Assembly: GCA_037355855.1 (NCBI GenBank)
Contig: CM074764.1
Coordinates: 1,240,001 to 1,304,000 of the forward strand
DNA from: Pseudo-nitzschia pungens
Lineage: Eukaryota; Bacillariophyta; Bacillariophyceae; Bacillariales; Bacillariaceae
DNA length: 64,000 nt
Reading direction: 5' to 3'
Below the pieces are notes generated by a model that made no database searches, had not been told where the DNA came from, and saw only the letters and a list, made by a program, of their open reading frames with translations. Numbering within the stretch: position 1 is the first letter of the stretch; the number at the start of each line of letters is the position of its first letter. Below, piece by piece: positions 20,518 to 30,181 of this stretch. The position numbers and the translations under genes are program-made.

Positions 20518-21538
20518 ATGATGTCATTTATTATTAGAAAGACTGTTCCTCGAGCTCTATCGAGGAGTTCCTCGTTGTCCTTGCCATCTGCATCCTCTCG
20601 TCGATGTTTTGCATCGGTGGGAGATATGTTGCCGAGTGTCGAGCTTCACCTAGGATTCCCGCCCAAAAAACATAACTTGGCTGATTTTGCCAAAGACAAA
20701 TCGATATTGTTGGTTGGCTTGCCCGGTGCCTTCACCCCGACCTGGTATGTCTTCTTTAGTGCGAAGAATGAGCATCGATGAACGTTTTAGCATGGATTAT
20801 GTAACCACAGCAATCATTTACTCACCCAAAAAAATCATTCCACCATTCTCTTTTTGGAAACAAGATCCACAAAACAGATCCCTAACTACCTCGAACATCA
20901 AAAGGCGCTTCGAAAGGAAGGGATCACCTCTGTCATTGTCTATTGTGTCGTACGTCGAACTCTTTGGTCGCAACCATATTACCGAAAGATTATTTAAATT
21001 GAATTTGATCCTTACCAAACCCAAACCAAAAATCCATTTCCTTTTATTCATTGACTGTTGCATTTTTGTTTCGTACTGGTCAGAATGACGCTGCCGTTAT
21101 GCAGGCTTGGTCCAAGGACCAGAAAACTGGCTTGTCCATGTTACAGCTGATGGCCGACCCGAAGGTACGTTATCAATCCATGTTGGTCAGAATGTCAATA
21201 TATTACAAAGTAATGCATTCTAATGCACACTAAACAAAATCAACGCATCGTGGCTACTTCGGGCCCACTTCTGTCAAAATTCTTTCTTTTTTCAATAAAT
21301 ATACCAGGGGGAATTGACCAAGGCACTTGACCTTGAACTGACCCACCCTGGACCCACCGAAGGAGCGGGGCTGTGGGGACGCTGCAAGCGTCATGCGATT
21401 TATGCCGTCAATGGAGAAATCAAGGCCATCAATATTGCCGAATCCGAGGACGATCCTGCTGGCGATAATCATCCCGAAAGCACCCTGGCGGACACCATGT
21501 TAGAAGTCATTCGGGAAGCCAAAGCAGCCGGAAACTAA
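20518..21538 (+). CDS. Prx5-type peroxiredoxin with probable selenocysteine (UGA split by intron)
   Basis: Four exons: 20518-20744, 20865-20949, 21084-21164, 21308-21538, with donors GTATGT, GTACGT, GTACGT and acceptors CAAG, GTCAG, ACCAG. They encode 207 residues if UGA is read through. Residues 1-32 form a mitochondrial-type presequence (IIRKTVPRALSRSSSLSL). The fold is atypical 2-Cys/Prx5: VGLPGAFTPT then position 76, then STKQIPNYLEHQKAL, YCVNDAAVMQAWSKDQKTG, LMADPKGELTKAL, CKRHAIYAVNGEIKAINI. In this family position 76 is the peroxidatic Cys (TPTCS). Exon 1 ends TG and exon 2 begins A, so the spliced codon is TGA, a selenocysteine codon in organisms with the Sec machinery. Its role would be reduction of H2O2 and alkyl hydroperoxides. 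No convincing SECIS was found by eye in the roughly 520-nt 3' region. Alternative explanations are a sequence error (TGC) or a non-functional allele. Confidence 0.78.
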
Positions 21539-22059
21539 AACCACACTGCCAGTCGATAGTCGGTCGATACAATGCAATCGGAACATTTGATCGAACGGAT
21601 TAGATCCTTGCCACTAAGTTATTGCGGATGGAATGGAGACGATTAATTCGATAGGAGAGTTTTTTTTAGTAGTTTTGGGACGGATGAATGACGCCTTCGG
21701 AAGACAACGATAACAACAACAGTTTTAATGTTTGACATACGCATCACGTCGATTGCTCCCAGGCTGAAAAACAGGGAATGAGAATCATCAACTATATTTA
21801 CTTGCTGCGCCTTGCAAGGAAACCCACCGTATCAAACCAACAACCTACAACAGAGCAATCGTCTCGTCGAAAATTACACACGCTCTGGCTGAGAACGCAA
21901 AAGATCTCTTCAACCATCAACTTCTCCAGTGTATTGGACGTTTACATAAAATGAAAATTTTTGAAGCAACACAAAATACTAGAGTCTTTTCAATATTCAT
22001 ACAATCCCATCTAAAAGACCATTATGTGTTTCATAGTTGTTTCGGTAGACATTTGTCAT
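21539..22059. other. Convergent 3' region; expected place of a SECIS element
   Basis: No gene seen. ATGA cores occur near 21684-21691 and 21779, but I could not pair a proper SECIS helix around them by eye. Confidence 0.5.
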
Positions 22060-23426
22060 CTAGAATTGAAACTTTTTCTTATGACTTCCACGAAGCGTCA
22101 TGCTGTGTGAAGATCTCCGGTGCTTCCCCTTTGGTGTTATGATAAAGCGCTCACTCAACGTTCCTTCGTTTGCGTTGACATCCTCTTTCTTCTTGCCAAA
22201 CGCGAACTTTGGTTCCCCATTTCCAGCTCTCTCTATATTTGTGTTACAACCAGTGTTGCCGCTCTCCTCGTTGTTCTCTTTATCATTGATAACCTTCATT
22301 TTCGTTACATGGAGTTGATTTCCAAGGTCTTGAATGGTTTTGTCTTTAGCACTCAATTCCAATTTCAATGATTCATTTTCGCACTCGAGTTTTTCGTTTT
22401 CGATTGCTAATTGTGCCTTATCCGTTTCCTCATACGCATCGAGTGATTTCTTCAAAAACACAACTTCCTTGGCCAAGGAATAACATTTTTCTTTCAAGGC
22501 AGTCACTTCCTGCTTTAACGCCAAACGTCGTTCTTCCATCTGGACCATGAGTTCGTCGCTGTCTTCCAATTCCGCAGCCTGCTTGAACGTCTCGATTTCC
22601 AACTCTCTGATTTCCGCTTGTAGCTGTCGATTTTCCGCGTGGAGAGACTCGAGCTTGATATTCTTACTCTGTGAAGCGGATACGACAGTTTCTTCAAAGG
22701 TGCTTAGAACACTATCTAGACGCCGCCGCAAAAGCTTTGTTTCCTTCGCCAGATTTGTGGCGCCTTTCAGGGCACGAGAACGACCTTTTTTGTGGTCCTG
22801 TTGGCGATTCTGTTTCTGGTTTCTGTTCCTACCGCTCATGGTACCGCTGCTATTACTTGGCGTCGAGCCACAACTGATAGTAGAGGCGGAATGCATCCGA
22901 CTAGTTGAGGGGAGATTGTCGATGCCAATTGAATGTCCACTGTTACTACTGCCCGAAAAACTGACGATGTTGCTGCAGCCTCTTGTATCCACCGGTGCCG
23001 AGGAAGGCGCAGATGAAAATTTGTTATTTTTCGTCGTGCTCTGTAGAGGCTTACATTGTTGTGGCGTCATATTGTTGTGATTAGCTTTATCGTCGTTGAT
23101 ACTGTCGTTCTTAGGTTTTGTGTTGAACACCGGCATCAACATGTTTTGAGTCAAAGTCTGAATGGAAGAGAACGCCGCGACGATTGCCAACGGATTAGAA
23201 ACGGTGTTTAAAGAATCAGATCTGAGTCGATGCACCTGTCATTTCTTCCATTGGTAGTCTAGTTATTGTACTTCTATCGTTTGCAACTCACCCCGACAAA
23301 ATCCAACAAATATGTATCGTTCATCGTTGTTGATGTGTTGTGATGATGATGATTCGGATTATGCACCCCATGACTCCTCGTCTTCACCAGAGCCTCCAAT
23401 TCGTTCCGAACCCGTTTGCTTCTCAT
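22060..23426 (-). CDS. Coiled-coil protein of unknown function
   Basis: Two exons can be supported: 23426-23292 and 23235-22060, with donor GTGAGT and acceptor ATGACAG, joined in phase 0 (DFVG to VHRLRSD). This gives about 436 residues from the first ATG. The frame remains open upstream to 23489, so a further 5' exon around 23490-23780 is possible. Features: a His run (NHHHHN), a Ser/Asn-rich middle, a basic patch (RNRNQKQNRQQDHKKGRSRA), then about 170 residues of heptad-rich coiled coil from LAKETKLLRRRL through LQAEIRELEIETFKQAAELE to KDKTIQDLGNQLHV. The C-terminus is basic (KGKHRRSSHSMTLRGSHKKK). The basic patch plus coiled coil recalls a bZIP layout, but the bZIP signature N-x7-R is not clear, so I do not assign it. 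Possibly a cytoskeletal or scaffold protein; no function claimed. Confidence 0.55.
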
Positions 23427-23489
23427 TAGTGTCCAAAGTATCAGGATTTCCGTTGCAATTGGTGCCTGGTTTGCCCTTTCTGTTGGCAA

Positions 23490-24309
23490 CCTAATGGCAA
23501 TTGTTATCAGACGACATGAATATTATTATTTATTTTCGTACCGGTATGCGGAGGATTGTCGACGGGTTTTTTCCCGGATCAGTTGAGTCTTGAAACGACG
23601 ATCCGGATTATTTTCGTGTTTTGCTCAACAACGGCCTGACTTCGTATTCCACCGTAGTTGGTTGGGATGATCACCAGCCGAGCACAGCAGGGTTGTTTCA
23701 GATCAAAGCCCTTCCGGGATTTTCGCGAGCCTAAGCAAAGGATTTTCATTCTTTGATGGGATAATCGTCTCATTTTTTAGTTTTCGTCTGTTGTATGTAA
23801 GGTTACGACCCAAAATACAATGATAATCATGTCGACGTCCAATTTGTATCTACGAAAAATAGACGTACTGGTACCTTACGTTCGAAAGTAAGCTTTTAAG
23901 CCTTAGTCTCAAAAATCCAGTTTCTGCTCACGACGGACTGAAGGTTCGCGTAAAATGCATCGTCGAAAAATCAACTCAGTAGAAATCTCATCTCAAGGAT
24001 TGGATCAATTTAAGAAGCGCACCACATGGTCAAATCGTACCGACATGATCTGCAGGCTCCTTTCGAGCATGTCATATTCATTCTTTCGCATAAGTTTGCT
24101 GAGTACTTCACCTCAACCTTGCATTTGTTGCACCACTCATAAATCTCAAGAAATGTCTACGCTATGACAATCAACAAAAGACAGAATTCATTCAACAAAA
24201 ATTTTCTTTTATTTTTAAATTGGTAACTTAATTTGGTTTGACAAGGTCTGTGGTGGTGTTTTGGCTGATGTGCGGTGCATAGCACAGTGCAGTCTTAGTA
24301 TTGTTCAGA
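23490..24309. other. Intergenic region, possible upstream exon of coiled-coil gene
   Basis: A short minus-strand frame (23579-23773) could be a 5' exon of the neighbouring coiled-coil gene but has no clear donor or homology. The rest appears non-coding; GTACTGGTACC palindromic sequence near 23860. Confidence 0.4.
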
Positions 24310-25575
24310 TTATGCCTCGATAATGGAAGGAGCCTCCATTGCGACGGGAAGGACTTCACCAGACGCCAAATCGAGTGGGAAGTTGTGCGCGTTACGCTCA
24401 TGCATGACCTCCATTCCAAGGTCGGCACGGTTGATGATATCCGCCCAGGTGTTGATGACACGTCCCTCGGAGTCGATTACGGCTTGATTGAAATTGAACC
24501 CGTTCAAGTTGAATGCCATGGTAGAAACTCCCATAGCGGTCAACCAGATACCCAAGACAGGCCAAAGAGCCAAGAAGAAGTGGAGGGCACGGGAGTTGTT
24601 GAAGGAAGCGTATTGGAAAATGAGACGTCCGAAGTACCCGTGGGCGGCGACAATGTTGTAAGTTTCCTCTTCCTGGCCAAACTTGTACCCAGCGTTGGTA
24701 GATTCGTTTTCGGTGGTTTCACGAATCAAGGAAGAAGTTACGAGAGAACCGTGCATGGCAGAAAAGAGTGAACCACCAAATACACCGGCGACTCCGGCCA
24801 TGTGGAGTGGATGCATCAAGATGTTGTGCTCGGCTTGGAATACCAACATAAAGTTGAAGGTTCCACTGATACCAAGGGGCATGCCATCGGAGAAGCTTCC
24901 TTGACCGATGGGGTATGTGAGGAAGACAGCGGTAGCAGCAGCTACAGGAGCAGAAAAGGCAACGAAAATCCAAGGGCGCATTCCGAGGCGGTATGAGAGC
25001 TCCCATTCGCGTCCCATGTATGAGGCCACGCCGAGTAGGAAGTGCATCACGATCAACTGGTAAGGACCTCCGTTGTACAACCACTCATCCATCGACGCGG
25101 CTTCCCATACGGGGTAAAAATGCATTCCGATCGCGTTTGAAGAAGGAATGACAGACCCAGTGATAATGTTGTTTCCGTAAAGCAGAGATCCGGCGACAGG
25201 TTCGCGAATTCCATCAATATCAACCGGGGGCGCAGCGATGAAGGCCGTGATGAAGCAGGAAGCGGCGGCAAGGAGAGTTGGGAACATGATGGTACCGAAC
25301 CAACCGATGTAGAGACGATTGTCGGTGCTTGTGATCCAGTTCGAAAACTTTTCCCAAGTGGCCATCTCTCCCTTCTTCTCCACGTCGAGAGGAGTGAGAG
25401 TGGCAGCGTTCAACTGAGTCTCGAAAGAGTTTGATGCAATGTCATCTTGGATCACCGAAGGAGTGAAGACCTTGGAACCAGCAGTGCGACCGTGTGTGGA
25501 AGCCGACTTCGGTACGGTGAAAGCATCCGTGGTTGAGAGAAGAAGGGTTGCAACAAGAGAGAAGGAGCACTTCAT
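24310..25575 (-). CDS. psbA: Nuclear, plastid-targeted photosystem II D1 protein (psbA)
   Basis: Intronless, 421 residues from the Met that opens a signal peptide ([18 protein letters not shown], then FTVPKSAS), followed by a Ser/Thr/basic transit-like stretch to about residue 70; a Met 33 codons upstream lacks this logic. From [10 protein letters not shown] on it is a full-length D1; subtracting 60 gives standard D1 numbering. Conserved: TyrZ Y221 (Y161), D230 (D170), E249 (E189), H250 (H190), P680 ligand H258 (H198), iron ligands H275 and H332 (H215, H272), bicarbonate-site E304 and Y306 (E244, Y246), QB-pocket S324-F325 (S264-F265), and Mn ligands H392, E393, H397, D402, A404 (H332, E333, H337, D342, A344). 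D1 position 130 is Glu. A 17-residue C-terminal extension follows A404, as needed for CtpA processing. D1 carries the water-oxidising photochemistry of PSII in the thylakoid. psbA is normally plastid-encoded. Confidence 0.93.
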   Translation of the reverse strand: MKCSFSLVATLLLSTTDAFTVPKSASTHGRTAGSKVFTPSVIQDDIASNSFETQLNAATLTPLDVEKKGEMATWEKFSNWITSTDNRLYIGWFGTIMFPTLLAAASCFITAFIAAPPVDIDGIREPVAGSLLYGNNIITGSVIPSSNAIGMHFYPVWEAASMDEWLYNGGPYQLIVMHFLLGVASYMGREWELSYRLGMRPWIFVAFSAPVAAATAVFLTYPIGQGSFSDGMPLGISGTFNFMLVFQAEHNILMHPLHMAGVAGVFGGSLFSAMHGSLVTSSLIRETTENESTNAGYKFGQEEETYNIVAAHGYFGRLIFQYASFNNSRALHFFLALWPVLGIWLTAMGVSTMAFNLNGFNFNQAVIDSEGRVINTWADIINRADLGMEVMHERNAHNFPLDLASGEVLPVAMEAPSIIEA

Positions 25576-27927
25576 TGTGGAAGAAGGAGTTGACTTTGTT
25601 TTTCTTTGTTTTTCTTCGATTTTGGTCTCTATCGGTTTTAGATTGTGAGAAGAGAACAGCGCTGTCGCAATCAAACAAAAACGGGAAGATATCGCATGAA
25701 AGATTTTGACACCGTTCGAACGAGGCGATAGGACGCGTTGGATCTTTCCCTCTGCGCTGTCATGAAATCTTGCGCTTAGTTGCTAGTAGTAATCGAGTTG
25801 ATTCTCCTTAGACGTGTTGCGTTGATGGGTCAGGGTTTTCTGACTGACCAAAATTCGAGTTTTCGAGAGAAATCAACTGTGTCAGCAGTCAGAGAAAGAT
25901 TCATTTATTCATCATCCATACACATTATGCTCAAAATCCGATCGAAGTTTCTGTGGAGGCATCTGCTGCTGCAGAAAGCATCATCACTCGATTTCATCGA
26001 AATGGGGATGAACAGCTGTTTCTACGTCACGCAGGAATCGAATCCCCCAATCAACTGTCGCAATGTAATCGTATCGAAGGAATCAGGCATCGTCTCATAC
26101 TGGTGCGATGATTCATTATACGATCTTCTGTGATGCCGATAGGATTTTGTGGATTTCTAAAAATAAAACTCGGCAGTTACTGAAACGTGACGCGCCCATT
26201 GTTGATTTCTCAAAATCGAAAAAAGTTGAGACACACTTCGTGTGAAGTGACTCGATAATCTGAGCTGTCCCAGTTTGAATAAATAATCAAAAATCTTGAT
26301 TTAGAGAACTATTTTTGGGAGGCGAATAAACTCATGAACATCTTTCGACCATTATTTTTTACATACCGATACATACCTTAACTTACCGGTATGGTACTAA
26401 TTTTAGTACTAATTTTAATACACTATTACTTCGTACAAAGTACGAAGTGCAACGCATCATTTTTACTACGTAGTCCTACTATTACTACCACTTGACAGTA
26501 CAGGTCCTCGTGCCCTTACTCGTAACTTACTCGTGCGGGTAACCTTACTAGACGCCTTGGTGAATAATCATACCGAAGTAATTGCTCGTATTTCTTTTTT
26601 TTACAAGTAATTACGGTAACCTTACGTGTAGCGTTCTATTAGTAATAGTACGACTGTGATACTGTACGGTACGTACTTCGAGTCCTTTGGCTCAAAACAG
26701 TAAGAACTTTCATAATCGTAATTTAGTGATACTCGTAATTACCGTACAAAAAATAATGCTTCAATGTTGCAACTTCCTTGTCTCTGGGATAAATTGAGTT
26801 TCAGCAGCACAAAGTTATTGTTGGACATTCTTGCTGTCACATTCCAACAATTTGACGTTTTTCCTGTTCTTGTTGTGTCATAGACAGCTACTAGTACTAC
26901 TACTACTACTTGTAGTAGTATATTACAAGAACTAGTAGTACTAGTACTAGTACTACTACTAGTAGTTCCGATAGTAGTACTAGTAGTACCACTCTAGTAG
27001 TAGTACTAGTAATAGTGGTACTAGTACAAGTAAGGTTACAAGAAGGACGAGGACAAGAAGAATAACAAGACGGCAGCTGAATATCAAAATTTTAAGCTGG
27101 CTTCGGCCTTCAAAGTCTGAATGAAATGAACTGCCACATGGTGAGCACTCTGAAACAAAGAATAACAAATTCAACTCAGGCAGGCGTACGAAGTTTCATA
27201 AGATATGGTGCTGTGCGAAGGCCTCCTCGTTCAGGTGGACTGCTACTACTACTACTACTAGTAGTAGTAGTAGCCCTGAAATATTGACAGCATGATTATG
27301 ATTATTTCAGATATGTCAGGAGGAGATTATGCCATCTGGAAAACAAAATTGTTTTGCCCTTGTCAGGTTCGATGACTTGCCTGTGCTGTAAGTACCCCGG
27401 AGATTTTTGGATGAATCATTCGCAATTAATCAAACGATATCTGCGTGGAAGGCATGGACGGGGGAATCATCCAATGAGACCCCTTTCGAGTGCGGAGCGT
27501 CCATTGTAATAATGGCGAACAAAGCGTTTGGTACGAACCACAAAAGGTGAATCAATTTTTTTACTACGCCTTCCCAATGCAAAGATCACGTCGTTTGCAC
27601 CGAGCCTTTAGGGGTTTCTCGAAGCAGTATCGAAAATAGCATCCATCTACTTCTACTACAATCGCTTTTTTTGACAGCAACGTTTGAATTTGAGAACATA
27701 AGTGTAGTAGTGCAGTAATCGATTCGGAAAAGTACCAATGAAATCAAGATAATTTGTATCTTGACACGCTGTTTCTCAACCTCTATTTGCACGTAATATT
27801 CATTGCCTTGTTTGGAATAGCGTTTTGTGTTTATTACACGAATTCTGTTGTGAGCAGTCCGATTAGTTGAATTCCCTTTTACCTTTCTGCTGCTCAAGCC
27901 GTTAGTTCGCCAACGATCACATAGACA
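25576..27927. other. 2.3-kb gene-poor region with TAC/TAG arrays
   Basis: Upstream side of psbA (its 5' UTR and promoter should lie in the first few hundred bases) followed by apparently non-coding DNA. Dense TAC/GTA and TACTAGTAG arrays at 26360-26480, 26520-26750, 26885-27040 and 27243-27275. A 117-codon plus-strand frame at 25780-26133 has no recognisable domain and I do not call it. Confidence 0.5.
26885..27040. repeat. TACTAGTAG / ACTAGTACT triplet array
   Basis: Irregular tandem TAG/CTA/TAC/GTA triplets, largely self-complementary and capable of forming hairpins. Confidence 0.8.
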
Positions 27928-28560
27928 TTACATTTGGCGATTTCCACAGCAGGTTGCGATCTTGTGATAGTTGTAGTCCGTCATGACTCCCTCTTTCATG
28001 AGCTTGAGCATATAGATGTGCGGGTACAAAAACAAACCGTTCATGATAATTTCCAAGAAATTCATGCTGATCAAACCAAAAAAGAAGGATAGCGCGTAGG
28101 TAGACGCGGCGGTAATGATTCCCCACTGTTTGAACTGGAGGGCACCGTAAATTCCACACACATGGAGAAGAATCGAAAGAATGAAAAAGAATTCCATAAA
28201 AGCCTCGAGGATTACAATGCCACCTTCCTTGACAAATTCATCGAGCTCCTTGCGAACTTCATCGTCTGTGATATCTACCTCGATCTCGTCCACGTTCTTG
28301 TTCAAAAACGAGGCACCGATGGCCACGATGATCATTGCCAGGAGTCGAAAGGCAACGGAGATTGCATTCACGACCAAGACAGCTCGACGGTGATCGCAAC
28401 AGATGCCACAAAACAGCAAGTGGTGGTTGCTGGTGTTGAATCCGAGATCGTCGATGCTTCCATCTTCTACTTGCAGAGATGACGGCCCGTCGGGTCTGTA
28501 CTGTGGCACCTGAAACTCTTCTTCGGTGGGGACGGGAAGGAATGCTTCTTTGCTAGCCAT
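27928..28560 (-). CDS. Small polytopic (tetraspan-like) membrane protein
   Basis: Intronless, 210 residues. The soluble N-terminus (MASKEAFLPVPTEEEF) leads to a Cys-rich motif LLFCGICCDHRRAVLVVNAI that opens the first membrane segment (about 61-86). A short acidic loop (DEIEVDITDDEVRKELDEF) is followed by a second hydrophobic segment (about 115-143), then closely spaced segments at about 148-180 (AASTYALSFFFGLISM, FLEIIMNGLFLYPH). The C-terminus DYNYHKIATCCGNRQM ends in a Cys pair. The C-G-x-C-C-D-x-R-R-A motif before the first helix may be a lipidation or metal site; I do not know its function. The general layout is that of small four-helix MARVEL/tetraspanin-like proteins, but I cannot assign a family. 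No signal peptide. Confidence 0.65.
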   Translation of the reverse strand: MASKEAFLPVPTEEEFQVPQYRPDGPSSLQVEDGSIDDLGFNTSNHHLLFCGICCDHRRAVLVVNAISVAFRLLAMIIVAIGASFLNKNVDEIEVDITDDEVRKELDEFVKEGGIVILEAFMEFFFILSILLHVCGIYGALQFKQWGIITAASTYALSFFFGLISMNFLEIIMNGLFLYPHIYMLKLMKEGVMTDYNYHKIATCCGNRQM

Positions 28561-30181
28561 TTTGAAAGTTGGATGCTGCTTCTTGTGCTGATTTTTCTTC
28601 TATGGTTTCAACTTTTATCAGGGTAATTGTGGTGTGGGTATCGTATCCCACCGATCACCGATGTCGTTTGAACCGCGATGAAGTCCACCACAAACGATAC
28701 AATACGGTATGTTAGTTAAGATTACTGTAAGTCTTGTTTCTGGATGGCGTCTTTTTCATCACAACAAAAATTAAAGCCCGAAACAAATGCTGCTCATGTA
28801 AAAAGTGTACGATAAGGACTTACCGGTACTGGTAACCTTACTCGTACGCCCAACAGAGTAAAGTTTTTGAATGCCTAAAGAGAGCTTCTTGAATTGAGTT
28901 TGTTGGATCGTTCACGATACTGAAAACAGTAATCTTTTAAGGTTACGGTAACCTTACCGTTCGGAATTCCTATCATCAGTTCACCGGTTTCCGTGGAAAT
29001 TAGTAGAAGTAAGTAATACGAAGTACTTCGTAGTTACCGTAGTTGTGGATGTAGAATCATGGGGGACAGGTGATAGGAATTTTGTAGTACGCGAATAGAA
29101 GTACAACGATTTCCGTAAGCAGCTTTCGAAAGTATTTTAGAGCAACATCGTAAGGCTTACTTTTAAAAACGATAGGGTTCTTCCCAAGAGGTTTGAGAAT
29201 CAGAATCAGAGCCATCATTTTTGGACGCAACAACATGTTCCTCGACCATGAATGGTCTCTTTGTCAACCTTTCCTCTAATTGGAGATCCACACGACCACT
29301 TCCAGCATTGTTCCATACTCGTACTAGTAGTGGTAGTAGTAGTGGTATGTGTTTGCCACAGGTTTTACTAGTACTACCGGTAGTACTCTGTTTCTTCAGG
29401 AGTCTGTCTGTTTTTTTTTCTTTGGATCTCAAATGATTTTCCTCTCCTCCAAAGTCAGATTTACTCCTTTCTTTATTGGGATTGCAAACTGTTGATTTCT
29501 CCAGTTCAGTACGTTTTGGTGAATGGTATTGGCATGTGGTTTGTTGAATGGGTCCCAGCACTAATCACTGTAAGAGAGCATGGTCATTGGAGCAACACAA
29601 TAAGGTTACTCATCAACAAGCGTTCGAGGTGCAACCAAGGTGAGACACAACTGTTGTTGCAAAATTTAGCTGCAAGCAAGGGGATACTTGTTGGAACCTT
29701 CGTCTCAACACCACATTAAAGCTACCAACAAGGCGATACAGGGGGAGCTATGCAATACAGCACTCCTAAAGGACAGCAATGTACTTCAACTTGAAATGCA
29801 CCCAATAGTATTAGCAATGATGGGCCACACCTGATACCAAAGAATAAACTTATCATCGATGACTAAAACTGGTGTTTTGCAAATGAAACCAAGACATTTG
29901 TAGATTGTATTGTCTACAACTTCCTACAGTACACGTGCAGTGGACTATACTATCTAACAACATGATAAAAGAGTTTTGCGAGAAAATATACACGAGGCGT
30001 TGCTGGCTATGTATTGAATACACTTGGTTCGTTGAATACGAGGCACCAATTTTAGAATCAAAACGACCACGTTTTTTGAAATGTTTCGGTCATTTGAGAA
30101 GGAAGATGAACTTGATTTTCTCAATTTTTACACCATAACCTTTGACATCAATGATTCAATAAAGTATTCATATAGTAGGAA
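28561..30181. other. Intergenic, TAC/GTA-rich; possible decayed element
   Basis: TAC/GTA islands at 28690-28720, 28805-28850 and 28935-29060; TAGTGG/TACTAG array at 29320-29395. A minus-strand frame at 29163-29561 and weak coding-like sequence at 29500-29900 might be remnants of a mobile element, but no diagnostic domain, terminal repeat or target duplication is visible. Confidence 0.4.

Noticed and set aside
20745..20864. Alternative acceptor in the first peroxiredoxin intron giving Cys (TG plus C)
   Set aside because: The CACAG at about 20803 keeps frame and gives Cys, but inserts some 20 unrelated residues (NHLLTQKN...) between Cys and the conserved STKQIP, against the TPTCS pattern of the family. 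It remains the main rival model.
21539..22059. A SECIS element around the ATGA cores near 21684 or 21779
   Set aside because: I could not form a helix of the required length with a matching GA on the 3' side by eye; a covariance-model search is needed before calling one.
22060..23426. bZIP transcription factor
   Set aside because: A basic patch precedes a coiled coil, but the N-x7-R/K basic-region signature and leucine spacing are not convincing.
24310..25575. psbA as a plastid contig or a recent plastid-DNA insertion (NUPT)
   Set aside because: The D1 frame is fused to an in-frame signal/transit peptide, flanked by ordinary nuclear genes, and has many amino-acid differences from typical plastid D1, so a plain organelle insertion does not explain it.
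25780..26133. 117-codon frame upstream of psbA
   Set aside because: No recognisable domain or targeting signal; could be part of a transcript but not supported.
29163..29900. Transposable element remnant
   Set aside because: Weak coding-like sequence, but no terminal repeats, target duplication or reverse transcriptase/transposase motif seen.
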